Assembly: GCA_029932445.1 (NCBI GenBank) | Contig: JAOZQB010000110.1 | Span: 1-9,652 of the forward strand | Length of the DNA: 9,652 bases | Direction of reading: 5' to 3' | Source: Bacteroidales bacterium | GTDB lineage: Bacteria; Bacteroidota; Bacteroidia; Bacteroidales; JAADGE01 | In this document: in pieces, positions 1 through 6,112 of the stretch | How the letters are laid out: each line of letters begins with the position of its first letter | Numbering within the stretch: the stretch's first letter is position 1 | Made by a program: the position numbers and the translations under genes | Notes under the pieces: generated by a model | What the model saw: only the letters and a program-made list of their open reading frames with translations | Told to the model about the DNA's origin: nothing | The model's database searches: none

Positions 1-49
1 AAGCCTGCCGCTAGCGTTCATCCTGAGCCAGGATCAAACTCTTCGTTGT
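1..49 (-). rRNA. rrs: 16S ribosomal RNA, 5' end only (cut by window edge)
   Basis: The reverse complement of 32-42 reads AGAGTTTGATC, the universal sequence near the 16S 5' end, and it continues into CTGGCTCAG and GATGAACGCTAGCGGCAGG, the form usual in Bacteroidota. Counting back to E. coli position 1 puts the mature 5' end near 49. The gene runs leftward out of the window, so only about 49 nucleotides are present. The presumed 16S-23S-5S operon is not visible. The exact mature end is inferred by alignment to memory, not by mapping. Confidence 0.96.
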
Positions 50-133
50 AAAAAAATTTAATTATTGTTAGCTCAAGATTTATTCTGTTAAGTAATTGAC
101 AAGTTTCTTGTATTTACCTTAACCTTTCAATAT

Positions 134-144
134 TTTCAAAGAAC
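134..144 (-). promoter_or_regulatory. boxA-like antitermination site in rRNA leader
   Basis: On the rRNA sense strand this reads GTTCTTTGAAA, close to E. coli rrn boxA (GCTCTTTAACA) and to the GTTCTTTGA motif often seen in Bacteroidota rRNA leaders. It lies about 85-95 nt upstream of the mature 16S end and downstream of all the candidate promoters, where a NusB/S10-dependent antitermination site would act. The role is inferred from resemblance and position. Confidence 0.6.
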
Positions 145-173
145 TTTATATTTCTGTATTTTAAAAAGGATTG

Positions 174-205
174 CAAAGATAAAAACTATTCATTTAACCG
201 CAAAA
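174..205 (-). promoter_or_regulatory. rRNA promoter P1 (closest to 16S)
   Basis: On the minus strand the -7 box is TATCTTTG (174-181), a perfect match to the Bacteroidota TAnnTTTG consensus. The -33 box is TTTTG (201-205), with 19 bp between the TTG and the -7 box. Transcription would begin near 165-168, giving a leader of roughly 120 nt before 16S. Of the four stacked promoters this is the only one with a consensus -7, so it may be the strongest. Confidence 0.75.
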
Positions 206-277
206 CTTTTTTCAACTTTTTTAAAACTTTTTTCTTTCTGCTCGTCTCTCTTTTTGTGCTTGTTTCAAAAGCGGATG

Positions 278-309
278 CAAAGGAAATAATTATAATTTAA
301 TCTGCAAAA
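278..309 (-). promoter_or_regulatory. rRNA promoter P2 (tandem copy)
   Basis: The minus strand has TTTTG (305-309), a 19 bp spacer and TTCCTTTG (278-285). The geometry is the same as in P1, but the -7 box departs from consensus at its second base (TT instead of TA). It lies 104 bp upstream of P1 within the tandem repeat. The sequence just downstream, GCATCCGC, would be the start region. Confidence 0.55.
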
Positions 310-382
310 CTTTTTTCAACTTTTTTAAAACTTTTTTTCTTTCTGTTCGTCTCTCTTTTTGTGCTTGTTTCAAAAGCGGATG

Positions 383-414
383 CAAAGGAAATAATTATAA
401 TTTAATCTGCAAAA
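383..414 (-). promoter_or_regulatory. rRNA promoter P3 (tandem copy)
   Basis: The minus strand has TTTTG (410-414), a 19 bp spacer and TTCCTTTG (383-390). The core and spacer are identical to P2, 105 bp further upstream. It carries the same TT for TA change in the -7 box. Confidence 0.55.
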
Positions 415-489
415 CTTTTTTCAACTTTTTTAAAACTTTTTTTCTTTCTGCTCGTCTCTCTTTTCTGTGCCTTTTTTCAAAAGCGGATG

Positions 490-521
490 CAAATGAAGTA
501 ACTTTAATTTTAACTGCCAAA
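490..521 (-). promoter_or_regulatory. rRNA promoter P4 (outermost, diverged copy)
   Basis: The minus strand has TTTG (518-521), a 20 bp spacer and TTCATTTG (490-497). The unit has diverged from P2 and P3 and its spacer is one base longer. The -33 region is itself part of a TATATTTG (518-525), a perfect -7 consensus, but no TTG lies at the right distance upstream of that box. This end of the array may therefore hold an alternative start site. Confidence 0.4.
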
Positions 522-525
522 TATA

Positions 526-701
526 ATTTGAAAAATATTCATTTTTTTTTATTCTTAACTATATTTAACTGATTTTCTGCAAAATACGATTAAAAAAATT
601 TTAAATTTTTCTGAGTTATCAAAAAAATTAATGGGAAATTTTAAACATATCTGATAAATTTTAATAAGCTGTCATATCTGTTATTTATTATATCAACAAT
701 T
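526..701. other. AT-rich intergenic spacer, no recognised feature
   Basis: This is very AT-rich sequence with long T and A runs between the outermost promoter unit and the ammonia-lyase stop codon. I see no gene, tRNA, or hairpin followed by a T-run on the minus strand. No convincing terminator closes the ammonia-lyase transcript before the rRNA promoters. Confidence 0.6.
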
Positions 702-2225
702 TTATTCCAAAGAACCAACCACTTTTTCAACTTCATTTAAAATCTCACATGATTTAACTAATTCTTTCATGCTTGTGTGGTCTTTATATAAAGGTCTGTC
801 AATCTCTAAAAATTCAACATGCTTACGAATCACTTCTTTGGCTTTGGTAACGCCTTTTCCGAATTTGTATTCTCTGAAATCAAGTGCCTGTGCGGCAGCC
901 ATCATTTCAATACCGAGAATACCGTAGGCATTATCCAAAATTTGAAAGTTTTTTATTGCCGTATTCATTCCCATTGAAACAAAATCTTCTTGGTCGGCTG
1001 CAGCAGGGATTGATAAAATACTTGCCGGTGCCGATAAAATTCGTTGTTCGGTTATTTGCATATCAGCAGTATATTGGCTGAGCATTAATCCGGAAAACAT
1101 ACCCGCACCTTTTGTCAGAAATGCCGGAAGTCCTGCACTTAGTACCGGATTATTCAATCGATTCATTCGTCTTTCGGAAATAACGGATACCATTGTAATT
1201 GCTATTCCCGCCATATCCATAGGTAAAGAAACAGGAGTACCTTGAAAGTTGGCTCCCGAGAGTTGCATGTTTTCTTCCGGGAAAAAGATGGGATTATCTC
1301 CTACTCCGTTCAATTCAATTTCAACTTGCGAACGTGCAAAAGCTAAAGCATCGTGTGCTGCTCCGATAACTTGCGGTGTTGACCTCATCGAATAAGCATC
1401 CTGTACTTTATGAGCCACTTTTTCTTCTTTTAAATCACCGCCGGTTACTAATTTATTAATTGCCTTTGCACTTCTTACGGCACCTTTAAATCCGCGTACT
1501 TCGTGAAGTTTTGCCGTGTAAGGTCCCATATTGGCTTTTAATGCTTCTAAAGACATGGCGGCAGCAATTTCAGCTTGTTTTAACCAATTATTAGCATCAT
1601 ATAAAAAGATGGCACTCATTGCGGTAAGGACATTTGATCCGTTGATAGTTCCGAGACCGTCACGAGCCTGCAAACCGGGAATTTTAATTCCGGCTTTGTC
1701 CATGGCTTCTTTGCCTGGCATAAGTTCACCTTTATAATAGGCATCACCTTCTCCCATTAATAAAAGAGCAATTTGAGACATCGGAGCTAAATCGCCGGAT
1801 GCGCCTACTGACCCTTTTTGGCATACATAAGGCGTTACCCCTTTATTAAGCATCTCAACTAGTGTGAGTGTAATTTCCGGACGAATACCTGAATTGCCGT
1901 GTGCATGAACATTGATTCTTCCGAGCATGGCCGCACGAACATATTCCAAGGGCATCGGATCGCCGATACCGGCTGAATGATTATAAACCAAGTACTTCTG
2001 GAAATCTTTAACTTGATCGTCATTTAATACGGTTTCGGAGAACTCACCAATTCCGGTATTTACACCGTACATGATTTCATGGTTATCAATTTTTTTCTCC
2101 AACATAGCTCTGCAAACTTTAATACGTTCCAAAGCATCGGTATGAAGTTCTACTTTTTCGTTATCTCTGGCAACATTTACAACATTTTCTATTGTTAAGC
2201 CGGAACCTTTTATTATATATGTCAT
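702..2225 (-). CDS. MIO-dependent amino acid ammonia-lyase (HAL/PAL/TAL family), most like histidine ammonia-lyase
   Basis: A 507-residue cytoplasmic enzyme that would remove ammonia from an aromatic or histidine amino acid to give the unsaturated acid. Its length fits bacterial histidine ammonia-lyases. The MIO electrophile would form from Ala142-Ser143-Gly144 in GSVGASGDLAP. The Pseudomonas HAL catalytic set has equivalents at Tyr53 (YGVNTG), His83, Asn195 (NGSN), Tyr278 and Arg281 (QDAYSMR), Phe327 (ANFQG) and Glu413 (QEDFVSM). The substrate-selecting pair before the AG is Asn82-His83. HAL usually has Ser-His, tyrosine lyases His-Leu or Ser-His, and plant-type PAL Phe-Leu. NFQG and QEDF also depart from the HAL norms NFHAE and QEDH. 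No hutU, hutI or formiminotransferase gene is adjacent. The family call is firm. Histidine as substrate is likely but unproven, with tyrosine or another substrate possible. The ATG at 2223-2225 starts the conserved N-terminus; a heptamer repeat lies just upstream, and no strong Shine-Dalgarno is seen, as is common in this phylum. Confidence 0.9.
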   Translation of the reverse strand: MTYIIKGSGLTIENVVNVARDNEKVELHTDALERIKVCRAMLEKKIDNHEIMYGVNTGIGEFSETVLNDDQVKDFQKYLVYNHSAGIGDPMPLEYVRAAMLGRINVHAHGNSGIRPEITLTLVEMLNKGVTPYVCQKGSVGASGDLAPMSQIALLLMGEGDAYYKGELMPGKEAMDKAGIKIPGLQARDGLGTINGSNVLTAMSAIFLYDANNWLKQAEIAAAMSLEALKANMGPYTAKLHEVRGFKGAVRSAKAINKLVTGGDLKEEKVAHKVQDAYSMRSTPQVIGAAHDALAFARSQVEIELNGVGDNPIFFPEENMQLSGANFQGTPVSLPMDMAGIAITMVSVISERRMNRLNNPVLSAGLPAFLTKGAGMFSGLMLSQYTADMQITEQRILSAPASILSIPAAADQEDFVSMGMNTAIKNFQILDNAYGILGIEMMAAAQALDFREYKFGKGVTKAKEVIRKHVEFLEIDRPLYKDHTSMKELVKSCEILNEVEKVVGSLE

Positions 2226-2232
2226 TGTTTTT

Positions 2233-2281
2233 GAATTATAAATTATGAGTTATAAATTATGAGTTATGAATTATGAACGAA
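2233..2281. repeat. Heptanucleotide tandem repeat upstream of the ammonia-lyase
   Basis: Six consecutive 7-mers (GAATTAT, AAATTAT, GAGTTAT, AAATTAT, GAGTTAT, GAATTAT) cover 2233-2274, followed by a degenerate GAACGAA. At a coarser level this is a 14 bp period repeated three times. It starts 8 bp upstream of the ammonia-lyase ATG, so it would lie in the 5' untranslated region or core promoter. Short arrays like this can change length by slippage. Confidence 0.8.
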
Positions 2282-2348
2282 AAAACAGAAAATCAGGGAT
2301 AACGAACGTTTCCGGGTTTACTTTTATATCTGTTGATATGTTTAAACA

Positions 2349-2780
2349 TTATTTCTTTGAATTAGCTTTAATATTATTGGATTGTGATTTTGCAATTAAT
2401 TTTTGATGTGAATTATAAATCTTACATTCGGTATTAATGATATTTTTTCCTTTTCGAATAATGATTGCCTCAACTGTAATTTTTTCACCGAGTTTTGCAC
2501 CGTTCAGAAAATCCGTATATAAATTGACACTCGGATAAAAATCTGACATCTCTAATGTTGCAATAGTTGCTCCTATTATCTCATCTGAAATTAAAGCAAT
2601 CATTCCGCCGTGAAGCATTCCGGCAGGGTTTGTCATTTCAGGTCTTATCATAATTTCTGTTTTTATACTGCCTTCTTCAACATTCAACAAAACAGGTCGA
2701 AGCCACATTCCTACAGGCGATGGTGATTGTGTTATTTCTTTCCCTATTTGTGCTTTAAAAAACTCAACTGTTTTATTCAT
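2349..2780 (-). CDS. PaaI-like hotdog-fold acyl-CoA thioesterase
   Basis: A 143-residue soluble protein of the hotdog thioesterase superfamily, usual length for a PaaI-type single domain. The family motif is visible at residues 51-67: Asn51, Gly54, His57-Gly58-Gly59 (NPAGMLHGG), then Asp66 on the central helix, which is the likely nucleophile or general base. Members hydrolyse the thioester of acyl- or aryl-CoA, acting as multimers in the cytoplasm. The real substrate cannot be read from sequence. It lies 123 bp upstream of the ammonia-lyase on the same strand, so the two could share a transcript. That would be compatible with hydrolysis of an arylacryloyl-CoA, but this is speculation. The ATG at 2778-2780 is the first in frame. 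A -7 box 17 bp upstream suggests a short leader. Confidence 0.85.
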   Translation of the reverse strand: MNKTVEFFKAQIGKEITQSPSPVGMWLRPVLLNVEEGSIKTEIMIRPEMTNPAGMLHGGMIALISDEIIGATIATLEMSDFYPSVNLYTDFLNGAKLGEKITVEAIIIRKGKNIINTECKIYNSHQKLIAKSQSNNIKANSKK

Positions 2781-2797
2781 CTTCTAATCTGTTTTTG

Positions 2798-2805
2798 CAA
2801 AAATA
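2798..2805 (-). promoter_or_regulatory. Putative -7 box of the thioesterase promoter
   Basis: The minus strand reads TATTTTTG, a perfect TAnnTTTG match, with its last base 18 bp before the ATG, so the leader would be only about 10-15 nt. No clear TTG is found 17-23 bp upstream, so this is a half-supported promoter. Confidence 0.45.
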
Positions 2806-2889
2806 ATAAATTATTTAACAGAAATAAATGATATTTTTCAATGTATAAATAAGAACTCGGAAAATTTGATAAAAATCGAACAACTTTAA

Positions 2890-2920
2890 ATATTAAAAGA
2901 GACAGCATCAAGCTGTCTCT
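2890..2920 (-). terminator. Rho-independent terminator after the Asp-box protein gene
   Basis: There is a perfect 9 bp stem, AGAGACAGC (2898-2906) with GCTGTCTCT (2912-2920), and a 5-base loop. Read on the minus strand the stem is followed directly by TTTTAATA (2890-2897). It sits 43 bp past the stop codon of the 1024-residue protein gene and upstream of the thioesterase promoter, so it separates two minus-strand transcription units. The second arm is not followed by a T-run on the + strand, so it appears to work in one direction. Confidence 0.85.
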
Positions 2921-2962
2921 ACCGATTGTATTAATTACATTTTTATATTTAATATGTCAGAA

Positions 2963-5900
2963 TCATTTGTTTTCTTTATCAAATTGTTCTTTTGTTGTAA
3001 TAATTATCTGTTTTTTGTTTGTTTTCTGCAGATAAGAATTTATCGGTTGAACATATTTGGTTTTTAGCGTTTTAATATCGTTTTCAATTCCGAAAATTTC
3101 CTTTTCTAAACCTTGCAATCTGTTAATTTGCGAATCCGTCGGTTTGCCCTCGTAAAAAAGAATAAAACCATATAGTTCGCCGAGTTTCTCACGAATTTGC
3201 TCTTCTCCGGTAATATTTCCTTTTTTCGTTGCAACCAATCGTTTATGCAATTTACCGGAAATTTTAATAAGTTCACTGAGTTTTTTTGCATATCGTTTAC
3301 TCATTGTCGGCTTAATTTCTTTGGATTGATTGCGCATATCCAACAATTGCTTATCAAGGAATGCCAATTTTTCCAAAAGATTATATGATTTCATTAAATT
3401 TTCCAATCGAACTTGCCGGTCTGCATCCGAATGTTTGGAATTCGGGTTAAGTTTAATTTCAATTTCAGAATTATAGGTTTTTTTGCCTTTTACCAGAACA
3501 ACTTTATATGTTCCCGGAAGTACCGTAGGTCCTTGCATCGCAAAACCGACTAATTGCGGAGAAGCCGGAACTTTAGGCGGTTTCATTCTGACATACCAAG
3601 AGACCTTATTAATGCCTTTTCGTTTTCCGGCAGGTAATTTTGCCAGAAGTTTATTATTCTTATCATAAATTTCAGCGTGCATATCTCCGAAAACATGACG
3701 TTTCTTTAAATAATACGTTATAATTGCTGCATCCGAAGGATTGCTCCCTCTATATTCGTCATCACCGGAAAAACTGCCTCCGCGTTGTGAAGTTTCGATA
3801 TAATAAGGTTTTGTTTTTAAAAATGCAAGATCCGAATTGAGTACTTCGGGTGTGAGTTGTCTCAAAGGTTCAATATCATCAATAATCAGGATACCTCTTC
3901 CGTGTGTAGCAACAATTAAATCATTTTCTCGAGGATGTATGACCATATCTTTAACTGAAACTTTCGGGAAATTTGATTTAAACCGTGCCCAGTTTTTTCC
4001 GTTATCTATTGATGTGTATAAACCGAATTCGGTTCCGAGAAAAAGTAAGTCGGGATTCACAAAATCTTGCTTAATGATATTGCAAAAAATCGGAATGTTA
4101 TTTCCGGCAAGTGAAGTCCATGTTTTCCCGAAATCTTCGGTTTTAAAAACATAAGCTTTCATGTCATTGTTTTGATGACCGTCGAAAGTTGCATAGCAAA
4201 CACCTTTTTTAAAATGTCCGGGGTCAACATAAGAACACCATGTTTTTGCCGGTAAACCGTAAATATTTGCCGTTACATTATGCCAGCTTTTACCGCCGTC
4301 GGAAGTAAACTGAATGTTACCGTCATCGGTTCCTGCCCATATAATATTCTTATCAACAGGCGATTCGTTAATCGTAATAATCGAACAATGATTTTCAGCC
4401 GTTGAATTATCCAAAGTTAATCCGCCGGTTGTTGCCTGTTGCTGACGTGATTTATCATTTGTAGTTAAATCGGGAGAAATACGTTTCCATGTATCTCCCT
4501 TGTTTTCTGAAATATAAAGATATTGGGCACCGACATACATCCGTTTTCCGTCATTGCTGAAAATTAAAGGGGCATTCCAATTAAAACGCAAATCATCTGT
4601 TGTTTCATCTTTATACGGTTTTATGGATTTAAACTCGCCTGTAGAAATATCTGATCGTGCATATTGCCCGCCTTGCCATTGCCAATAAACAATATTTTTA
4701 TCAAAACGATCGGGATAAGCATAAAATCCGTCACCGAAACCGACTTTTTTCCAATCGGAATTAGTTATGCCTCCGGCACTTTCGGACGGTCCGTACCAAG
4801 AATTATTATCTTGCAATCCGCCGTAAACATTATAAGGTGTTTGCATATCCGCACTTACATGATAAAATTGAGAAACCGGTAAATTTCGAAACATCGACCA
4901 TGAACTGCCTTTATCACGAGAAACAAAAACACCGCCGTCGGTTCCGATATATAACAAATTATTATCTTTTGTTCCGATATACAAAGCATGAATATCAGGA
5001 TGAATGTCACCACCTTCCACGGCAGTTCCTCTGAAATGTTTACCGCCGTCATCACTTACAGAAATATTAAAGCCGGGTTTATACACTCGGTTCTTTTTAA
5101 TAGGGTCGGCAACAATATTCCCGAAATAAAACGGACGTTCGTTAATGACTCTTGTTTTATTAACTTTTTTCCAAGAATTTCCGGCATCTTTTGAACGATA
5201 CAAAGCCGTTTCTTCAGCTTCAATTAAAGCATAAACCGAAGTATCAACGGGTGATATGCTTAATGCAATACGTCCTTTTTCTCCTTTCGGAAGATCTTTT
5301 TTTAATTTTGTCCACGTTTTTCCGGCATCTGTTGATTTATACAATCCGCTGCCTTTTCCGCCTGAATTAAAATAATATGCCGATCGATGAAATTGCCACA
5401 TTCCGGCATATAATACATTCGAATTTAAGGGATTGATAACAATATCGCTGCAACCGGTGTTTTCATCAACATATAATATTTTCTGCCAAGTTTTTCCGCC
5501 GTCGGTTGTTTTATAAAGACCGCGTTCTTTATTAGGACCCCAAAGATGTCCTAATGCTGCAACATATACAATATCGGAATTATTCGGGTCAATTTTAATT
5601 CGGTTAATACGTTCCGTATTTTTCAAACCGACAAATTGCCACGTATCACCGCCATCGGTTGTTTTAAAAATACCGTTTCCTACGGAAGTCGTGTTTCTTG
5701 TCCACGGTTCGCCGGTTCCTACCCAAACGGTTTCGGGATTTTTTTGATCAATCCGGACTGCACCGATACATTGCGTATATTTATCAAAAACGGGTTTAAA
5801 AGTTACACCGCCGTTTTTTGTTTTCCAAACACCGCCGCCTGCTGTTCCTACATACAGAATATTCGGATTTTCATTAAGGGCATCCAAAGCAGCAATTCTG

Positions 5901-6037
5901 CCGCTCATTGTAGCCGGTCCGATTTGTCTGGCACGAATTGCTCCGAAGGTATTATTATCAATTTTAATTGTTGTTTGTGCATATAATCCGCTGACAGACA
6001 GCAGAAAAACACTGATAATTATGATTGTTTTTTTCAT
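2963..6037 (-). CDS. Exported BNR/Asp-box beta-propeller protein, VPS10/sortilin-like
   Basis: A 1024-residue protein with a clear Sec signal peptide (residues 1-20, cleavage before Gln21). Residues ~30-720 are propeller blades carrying eleven Asp-box motifs (S/T-x-D-x-G-x-T/S-W or close variants) near 73, 126, 177, 235, 282, 328, 373, 510, 578, 633 and 676. The propeller ends in HGRG followed by IIDDIEPL, typical of the large Bacteroidota family labelled glycosyl hydrolase or VPS10/sortilin-domain protein. Residues ~770-870 form a beta-rich Ig/FlgD-like segment (PGTYKVVLVKG). Residues ~870-1005 are helical and charged. No type IX secretion C-terminal signal and no lipobox are seen, so it is probably periplasmic or released. 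Asp boxes are structural, so hydrolase activity is not implied; binding of a protein or glycan is equally possible. AGGAG at 6041-6045 lies only 3 nt from the ATG, which is tight for a ribosome binding site. The gene is 75 bp after the LolA-like gene and may be co-transcribed with it. Confidence 0.88.
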   Translation of the reverse strand: MKKTIIIISVFLLSVSGLYAQTTIKIDNNTFGAIRARQIGPATMSGRIAALDALNENPNILYVGTAGGGVWKTKNGGVTFKPVFDKYTQCIGAVRIDQKNPETVWVGTGEPWTRNTTSVGNGIFKTTDGGDTWQFVGLKNTERINRIKIDPNNSDIVYVAALGHLWGPNKERGLYKTTDGGKTWQKILYVDENTGCSDIVINPLNSNVLYAGMWQFHRSAYYFNSGGKGSGLYKSTDAGKTWTKLKKDLPKGEKGRIALSISPVDTSVYALIEAEETALYRSKDAGNSWKKVNKTRVINERPFYFGNIVADPIKKNRVYKPGFNISVSDDGGKHFRGTAVEGGDIHPDIHALYIGTKDNNLLYIGTDGGVFVSRDKGSSWSMFRNLPVSQFYHVSADMQTPYNVYGGLQDNNSWYGPSESAGGITNSDWKKVGFGDGFYAYPDRFDKNIVYWQWQGGQYARSDISTGEFKSIKPYKDETTDDLRFNWNAPLIFSNDGKRMYVGAQYLYISENKGDTWKRISPDLTTNDKSRQQQATTGGLTLDNSTAENHCSIITINESPVDKNIIWAGTDDGNIQFTSDGGKSWHNVTANIYGLPAKTWCSYVDPGHFKKGVCYATFDGHQNNDMKAYVFKTEDFGKTWTSLAGNNIPIFCNIIKQDFVNPDLLFLGTEFGLYTSIDNGKNWARFKSNFPKVSVKDMVIHPRENDLIVATHGRGILIIDDIEPLRQLTPEVLNSDLAFLKTKPYYIETSQRGGSFSGDDEYRGSNPSDAAIITYYLKKRHVFGDMHAEIYDKNNKLLAKLPAGKRKGINKVSWYVRMKPPKVPASPQLVGFAMQGPTVLPGTYKVVLVKGKKTYNSEIEIKLNPNSKHSDADRQVRLENLMKSYNLLEKLAFLDKQLLDMRNQSKEIKPTMSKRYAKKLSELIKISGKLHKRLVATKKGNITGEEQIREKLGELYGFILFYEGKPTDSQINRLQGLEKEIFGIENDIKTLKTKYVQPINSYLQKTNKKQIIITTKEQFDKENK

Positions 6038-6091
6038 TTGCTCCTGTTTAATAATTTATAAAAAGATACTGTAACAAATTCAATATGACCG

Positions 6092-6099
6092 CAAAGTAT
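6092..6099 (-). promoter_or_regulatory. Weak candidate -7 box for the Asp-box protein gene
   Basis: The minus strand reads ATACTTTG, which contains TAnTTTG, one base short of TAnnTTTG. It lies within the 75 bp gap after the LolA-like gene. A second weak candidate, TATCTTTT (6061-6068), has TTTG 23 bp upstream. Neither is convincing, and read-through from the gene upstream is equally likely. Confidence 0.2.
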
Positions 6100-6112
6100 C
6101 AGAAATTCTAAT

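Larger units (their letters stand above)
161..517. repeat. Tandem ~105 bp repeat array upstream of 16S (about 3.3 copies)
   Basis: Units begin at the repeated GCAAAAC at 200, 304 and 409, giving lengths of 104, 105 and about 109 bp. A partial copy covers about 161-199 on the 16S side. The first two full units differ by one substitution (C/T at the CTG/TTG before CGTCTCTC) and one T in a homopolymer. The third diverges in its last ~55 bp. Each unit contains three T6-7 tracts on the + strand (A-tracts on the rRNA strand), a CTCGTCTCTC segment, and the promoter core near GCGGATGCAAA. The array holds no open reading frame of note. The repeats duplicate a promoter region, not a gene. Confidence 0.9.

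Noticed and set aside
161..517. CRISPR array
   Set aside because: The repeats are ~105 bp, contiguous and contain no unique spacers. They carry promoter elements upstream of rRNA.
2338..2349. Perfect palindrome ATGTTTAAACAT at the end of the thioesterase gene as terminator
   Set aside because: It is all A/T apart from one G/C pair per arm, has no loop and no following T-run, so it is unlikely to be a stable hairpin.
702..2780. Histidine utilisation (hut) operon
   Set aside because: Only the lyase is present; no urocanase, imidazolonepropionase or formiminoglutamase gene is in the window.
3837..4154. Plus-strand reading frame of 105 codons opposite the Asp-box protein gene
   Set aside because: It is a shadow of the real minus-strand gene, with no recognisable domain. 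The same applies to the plus-strand frame at 5636-5986 and other short frames opposite genes.
6041..6045. AGGAG as a strong Shine-Dalgarno for the Asp-box protein
   Set aside because: It is only 3 nt from the ATG, closer than functional sites usually are, and Bacteroidota generally do not depend on this element. It is mentioned in the gene entry but not listed as a site.
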